64,000 nt of DNA. It comes from Phalacrocorax aristotelis. Taxonomy: Eukaryota > Chordata > Aves > Suliformes > Phalacrocoracidae. The DNA lies in contig NC_134277.1 of the NCBI RefSeq assembly GCF_949628215.1, positions 89,951,963-90,015,962 of the forward strand. Reading direction: 5' to 3'. Positions 59,067 through 64,000 of the stretch are shown in pieces (within the stretch, counting starts at the first letter, position 1; each line of letters begins with the position of its first letter). The position numbers and the translations under genes are program-made. The notes beneath the pieces were generated by a model. It ran no database searches. It was not told where the DNA came from and worked only from the letters and a program-made list of their open reading frames with translations.

Positions 59067-62000
59067 GTAAGGAGCAGTGTTTCTCTTGCTACATTCCACA
59101 TTTCTTTCTGTTACGTGGTGTGTCTCTTGTCAAGAACCCATTTGTTATCAGTTACACCTGACAAATCAACAATGACCTGACTAAGGTCACTGGAGAATAG
59201 TGATCAGGAGGCCAAAGATTGTTGCTTCCTTGTCAGAGTTGCAGGTGTCTTTCAGTTTATATTATTTAGAGGAGTTTTAAAATTGCCCTGTACAATCTTA
59301 AATGGAGATTTGAAATCCCTTCAAATTTTTATTTCAGTAAATCCTTCTGCTTTTCTAAAAAATACTGACCCTCTAGTTTTCCCCACGTCCTTTGTCTCAT
59401 ATAGGTTTTTAGATGCTAAATTATTCTCTGCATGAAGTGTGTTACTTTTAACTCTGGCTGTTTAAACTTCTTTGCGTATGTAGTGACCAATGCGAATACT
59501 CACGCTGAGTGAGGCTATCTTACTATGAGACTGGTAACACCAGGCAGGCTAGTGAGACTAGTTATTATGGAACTAACAAGACTGACACCAAAAGTAGTAG
59601 ATATTTTTTTTTTTTTTGTGACGGTGATACTTGGCATGATGCATGAGTGATGTAAAACAGTTTAGTGACTCTGGGTTCATTTTACTCTAAATTGTTGCAT
59701 TGTAATGGCTGCCACTTGAGGGATGTGGCATAAGGGTGGAACACTGGATAGTGTGTCCTGAGACTTGACTTTTATTCTGGGTGTAGTCCCCTCATTTGCT
59801 TTGCAGCTTTGGGAAGTCAATTCACCTTTTTGTGTCTTTTTCTTCCCCCAAAATTGTTTACTTTGACCTCGTACTCCTTAGGGTTGGGACTGGCATTCTA
59901 CTCAGGGGCTAGCCCAGGGGAGGATGTATTTCAAAAAATGAAATACTAGTAGTACTGGTTGTGAAGCTAAAATAATTACCTTCTGCTTGTGCGCTACTGG
60001 TTAGATTTAAGATTTTGCTGCATGTGTTTTTAAAGTTAAGTCCTTTGTGACTTTGCATAATCCTTATTTCTGGATATTTTCCTAAGCATCCAAACCACTC
60101 TCTGAGTTTCTAAGGGCAAGGTGCGTGACGACAGTTGTCAGAAAACCTCTTCATAGCCTTTAAAATAGGGACTAAATTATAATATGCAAGAGAAGTTGCA
60201 ATAACTATTCCACAGCTTACTTATAATTGTGGCACATGCAAGCTTACCTATTAGTACAGAAATAATTCATTGTTATATTTTTAAAAATAGTCTAAAAATT
60301 CTTAAACTTTGGTCAAGATTAGTACAAATTCTAGAAAGAAGTGAGGTGAAGTGTAGCATTGGGACAAAAATAAATTAAATTACTGTTGTTGATAAGAATG
60401 TGTTACAATTATGTACACAGAATTTGTAAGCCTCAGGCAGTACAAAATGTGTTTTTCAAATACTGTTTTGCCTTCTGATTCGAGTAAGGTCTATTGCACA
60501 TAAGGGATTCTAGTGCTTTATTCCTCACCATCCATCAGGCTGCGTCATGTCCAGCTTTTCAGGTGGGGGTAAGGCAGAACCAGGTATGGACTTCTGTTGT
60601 CGCCTCTACTCTTCTTTCAGGATAAGGATTATTGTATTATATTCTTGCTTCTGACTTGGTTGTATTTCTCTGTCATATTAAATTACGATCAGCTTGTGAA
60701 AGCTGAAAAGGGTGAATAGATAAAGCTGGAAAAACTAATTTTCAGTGCATAATTGTTGGCATAATTAAAATAGAAGTGAGATCTGAACCAGTAAAATGTA
60801 ACAGCATCATAAATGTGAGCAGTTAAGGATAGGCTGATATGTTTGGGTTTTTTAGTTATCTAGATAAAAATGTAAATTGAATCCTAAGGCTCACATATGT
60901 TTTAATGAGGCATAAAGATTGGTGCTTCGTCCTGGTTTTTAAATTAACTGCAACAGATTCTAGGTTAAAATTATGTGATTCTTCTTCCCACTGGCATCCT
61001 GTCTGCTGACTACACCCTTCTGGTAGGGGCTTCCTGTATGGCCATCTTTGTTCTGAGCCCTGAGCTCCTTTCCTTTCCACCTCTGAGCACGCACTACAGT
61101 CCCATCCTTGGCCCTATGTCTTACCATACTGAGGAAAACACTGTGAAATTTAAGTGTCTACCCCATGGTTTATCGCATCTTGGTTAGGAGATCTCAGAGT
61201 CTGCTCACCTGCTGCTTCTAGACTGTCTTCTCTGCAAGGGCTGCCTTCACCTAACTGTTTTGGGTTTTTTCCTGCCCCAGTCTAGTAAGTTTCTGAACAT
61301 CGCCCATGTGATAGCCTGTCCTTGGCTCTAACTATTACATAATCCAGCATTTTTGGACACAAACCTATTCTTATGTCTTTTAAAGTTCTGAAGCTGATAC
61401 TTGGAAAACGTGAAACAGCATAGTACCAGTTACTTTGAGTGTGTTCTTTTAAGTCAATATAAAGCTATTCCACTAGAGTGGTCAGAACAGGAACTTCAGA
61501 AAATAACCTGCATGATTAGCATCTTACACTACATCAGGATTTTGCCATTCTGTAATAATTCTTTGCATGTAACATGAAATATTCTTCAAGAATACACCTG
61601 TAAACAGATCTCCAGAAATTATGCAGTATTATCTGCTACTTCCAGATTAAGAAAAACAAAATCTGAATGAAACAATGAGATCCTGGGGTTATAACTTGGG
61701 GAGAGAGGGCTGTAGGAAGAAGGAAATGGGGTATTTCTCAGAGACCTCAACTCAAACCTATTCCTTCCTGTAGAACATCCTGCACCTCTCAGATCCTCAT
61801 TTTTTGGGGAAAGAGTATGACAGTCTTAACTAAGATCTTGCTAGTTGTATATTTTTTTTAATGTTGATGATACTTCTGCAAATCATTTCCTCATTTTTCT
61901 AAGTACATCATTTCACAACTGATCTTTCTGTTCATTCAAACTGTGATCAAGGGGGATAATGACCAAGTAGCACACTAAACTGAATAGCTTTTCCTGAACT

Positions 62001-62882
62001 TCTGCATGACGGTTTGTGTAAAGATACTTTACACCTGAAAGCCTGAATATTTTTGTTTCAGCTCAGCCGCCTGGTTTGGACAGAATTGTTACCTCTCAGC
62101 TAACCCAGCTTTTTCTGACTGTTACCCTGGAGTGCCCATTTTATGAGGTATGGTACGTACGAAACCAGAACTGATGTTAGCAAGAGGCGACAATGTCGTT
62201 AAGGCCCTGTTGATAATTAGTTGAAGACTGTCTTTCCCATAAAAACAATGGAATTGGACAAAACAGTGTTTTTTCCCTTGATCAAAATATGAAGCATTTC
62301 TACCTGCTTGATTGACTTGATATATTTGTATGTTTGACAGGACTGACTACCTGTAAGTTAAAGTGCTTTTTGAGTATTTCCATGTACTTTTCCAACAACT
62401 GTTCCTTTTTTGTTTGACTTGTGAAGTCTTGGAGAACAAAAGAGATCAGGCACTTTGATGTTAGCCTGACTGCAAAGGAATGGAAACAGCTGTGCATTTC
62501 ATGAGCAGTATGTTCAGTGTGACAGCATGGAGGCTTGCTAAGAATATCGTGGTCATGGCTTTTTGTTTTAAGTTTCTAGCAGATCATACCTCAGACTGTA
62601 AGCCTCACAATAGACATGGCTTTGAAATGTACAGAATACATTTTGCTACATTAATATGAAGTAGCAAAAATGTTACCTTCCTTTTTCTTTTCTTTGATTT
62701 GGTTTTCTGCATTACATAGGGTCCCAAACTCCTTCCAAAGTATCAAGTAAAGGCCTTTCTCACGCCTCACAGTTCCATGGATGTTCACCTCCTGAAAATG
62801 GTGAAGACTGGATTACTTTATTTACTGAAAAAAAGAACATATTTTGCATCAGAGGTATCAACACCATATTTCTATACAGTTG
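57632..62882 (+). CDS. FASTKD3: FAST kinase domain-containing protein 3, 5' part (runs off the window)
   Basis: Mitochondrial RNA-binding protein of the FASTK family; known members regulate stability or translation of mitochondrial mRNAs. Exons in the window: 57603-59066 (coding from 57632), 62062-62147 and 62720-62882, all phase-consistent, 561 codons plus one base. The N-terminus is basic with no acidic residue until D54, as expected for a matrix targeting peptide. The family signature GALQRICEVE is at about 131-140. FAST_1 is around 425-478 (LFRKLETIL, TLLNLLHSC, PVNFLPRIF), and the FAST_2 region follows (LTQLFLTVTLECPFYE, GPKLLPKYQVKAF). The human protein is 662 residues, so about 100 residues, including the C-terminal RAP domain, are missing past the right edge. 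Start chosen as the first ATG of exon 2, in strong context (AGTATGG). Confidence 0.96.
59067..62061 (+). other. FASTKD3: FASTKD3 intron 2
   Basis: 2,995 bp, AT-rich with a T14 run near 59606. No mobile elements or exons recognised. Confidence 0.6.
62062..62147 (+). CDS. FASTKD3: FASTKD3 exon 3
   Basis: 86 bp, acceptor tgtttcag|CTCAGC and donor TATGAG|GTATGG, phase 1 in and phase 0 out. It encodes GLDRIVTSQLTQLFLTVTLE then CPFYE, a strongly conserved FASTKD3 stretch between FAST_1 and FAST_2. Confidence 0.95.
62720..62882 (+). CDS. FASTKD3: FASTKD3 exon 4
   Basis: 163 bp, acceptor tacatag|GGTCCC and donor GTTG|GTAAGT, phase 0 in and phase 1 out. It encodes GPKLLPKYQVKAFLTPHSS and later a Leu/Lys-rich segment ending TPYFYTVG (FAST_2 region). 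The next exon is beyond 64000; nothing matching it was seen in 62883-64000. Confidence 0.94.
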
Positions 62883-64000
62883 GTAAGTAACATTTCTTTA
62901 GATTAATAATAACGTGTAGTTATTCTGTCAAAACTTCAGGCTCAGTTACTTTCCAGAAATAAAAATGATTTATTTCATTCCCTTTGTGTGTATTCTAAAT
63001 TGCGCAAATATGGAAAAAGTAAACTGGAATACAAAACTCTGTAGAAGGTCTGAAATGAGGAAACATTATAGGAACTTTAAGTAAATGTATTTTTGAAGTG
63101 AGAACGAACAGGGAGAGAAAAGAACTGCAGCAGTACTTGGAATTTGCACAGCCAGTCTGTACTGAAAATAGCTGCTAACTTCTGTATTCTCTGTTTTTAC
63201 TATCAGCTCCCTTTTTACTTAGCCTGTAAACAATTTGTATAATGTTACGCAAAATGAGGCAATGCCACTTGCCTGATCTCTCTGCGTTGGTGGTGAGTAG
63301 AGAAGGGGAGAGCTGGAGGGTTGTCAGCCCTCTGCCCTGCTCAGCTGGGCTCCTCTCCCCTTAGCAAGAACTGTTGACTTCATATGGTCAGTGGGTGTTT
63401 GTGGACTGGAAGAGAGGAGTGAGCAAAACAGTGTTTCATGTGCCAGGAAAGGAAACTGAGAGAGGTAGTGAGAGGAAAGATGTGTGCCCTGGATGAGTAC
63501 AGGATAAAGGTGTTGAGGGAAGGGTCTTTTGGACCCCATGGATGTCGTAGGGATGAAAAAAAAAAAAATCGAGAGAGGGATGACTCCAGAATTACTCTGC
63601 GTTTCAGCTTCCATGTGGGGTGCAAGTTGGCAGGGTGTAGGTTCCAAGCTCTGTTTGCAGATTGACATAATCTATAAAATTAGGGAATTAGTGAGAAAAA
63701 TAAAAGGGGGGGAAGAGAAAGTCTCTCCCCAAAGCCGTTAAAGTTCCAGAAGCCCTGGCCAGCCCAGCAAAGTGCCATTTAACTACATTATGGGTTTTAG
63801 TGGATTTGGGATACTGCTTTGCTGTATCTGTTACTAAGTACACTCATTTGTGTTAAATAAACTATACACATCTTTTACAAGCCTCTGTGATTCAGAAAAG
63901 AAGTATTGTGATAGTATTTGAGTTGTTTTATAAAACAATGAACTGGCCGAGAATGAGAATTACAGTAAACAGTTTGTTATATGAAATGAGTTTTAATGTC
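62883..64000 (+). other. FASTKD3: FASTKD3 intron 4 (partial)
   Basis: Extends past the right edge. A purine-rich stretch with an A13 run lies near 63555. No exon matching the RAP-domain region was found. Confidence 0.5.

Noticed and set aside
1-64000. CRISPR arrays, bacterial operons, phage or plasmid systems, tRNA or rRNA genes
   Set aside because: No direct-repeat/spacer arrays, operon-like packed genes or recognisable structural RNA genes; the window is clearly vertebrate nuclear DNA.

Overview
This window looks like nuclear DNA from a bird, probably outside the chicken lineage. Three things point there: several CR1 LINE fragments with the typical 3' tail (tandem ATTCTATG-like 8-mers after a 'GGTTGGACTTGATGATC'-type motif); two endogenous-retrovirus solo LTRs of about 588 bp of a type I associate with many neoavian genomes (inference, not searched); and two adjacent vertebrate genes, MTRR and FASTKD3, in the head-to-head arrangement also known from mammals. 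There is no prokaryotic, plasmid or phage content and no CRISPR array.

Layout. 1-25.4 kb: non-coding, AT-rich DNA downstream of MTRR, holding old CR1 pieces (about 1.7, 8.6-9.85, 12.7 and 15.8-16.4 kb), one well-preserved plus-strand CR1 (13.1-13.97 kb) with a 214-codon uninterrupted ORF remnant, a solo LTR with target-site duplication (19.1-19.7 kb) and a degenerate minisatellite-like block (20.9-21.3 kb). 25.5-53.6 kb, minus strand: the complete coding part of MTRR (methionine synthase reductase). I resolved 14 coding exons with phase-consistent junctions that sum to 2,100 nt (699 codons plus stop). One intron is only 86 bp and appears to be GC-AG. 54-56 kb: MTRR 5' intronic or upstream DNA with an LTR-like stretch. 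56.55-57.5 kb: a CpG island serving as a bidirectional promoter. 57.6 kb to the right edge, plus strand: FASTKD3 (mitochondrial RNA-binding FASTK family), with its large first coding exon and two further exons present; the RAP-domain end lies outside the window.

How the genes relate: MTRR reactivates cobalamin-dependent methionine synthase by NADPH-FAD-FMN electron transfer. FASTKD3 acts in mitochondria on RNA stability and translation. They share a promoter rather than a pathway. I found no convincing novel gene system. The most unusual observations are the tiny GC-AG intron, a predicted upstream ORF overlapping the FASTKD3 start codon, inverted CR1 copies flanking an in-frame block of MTRR exons (possible circular RNA), and a sense LTR in the last MTRR intron whose ATTAAA motif is mutated.
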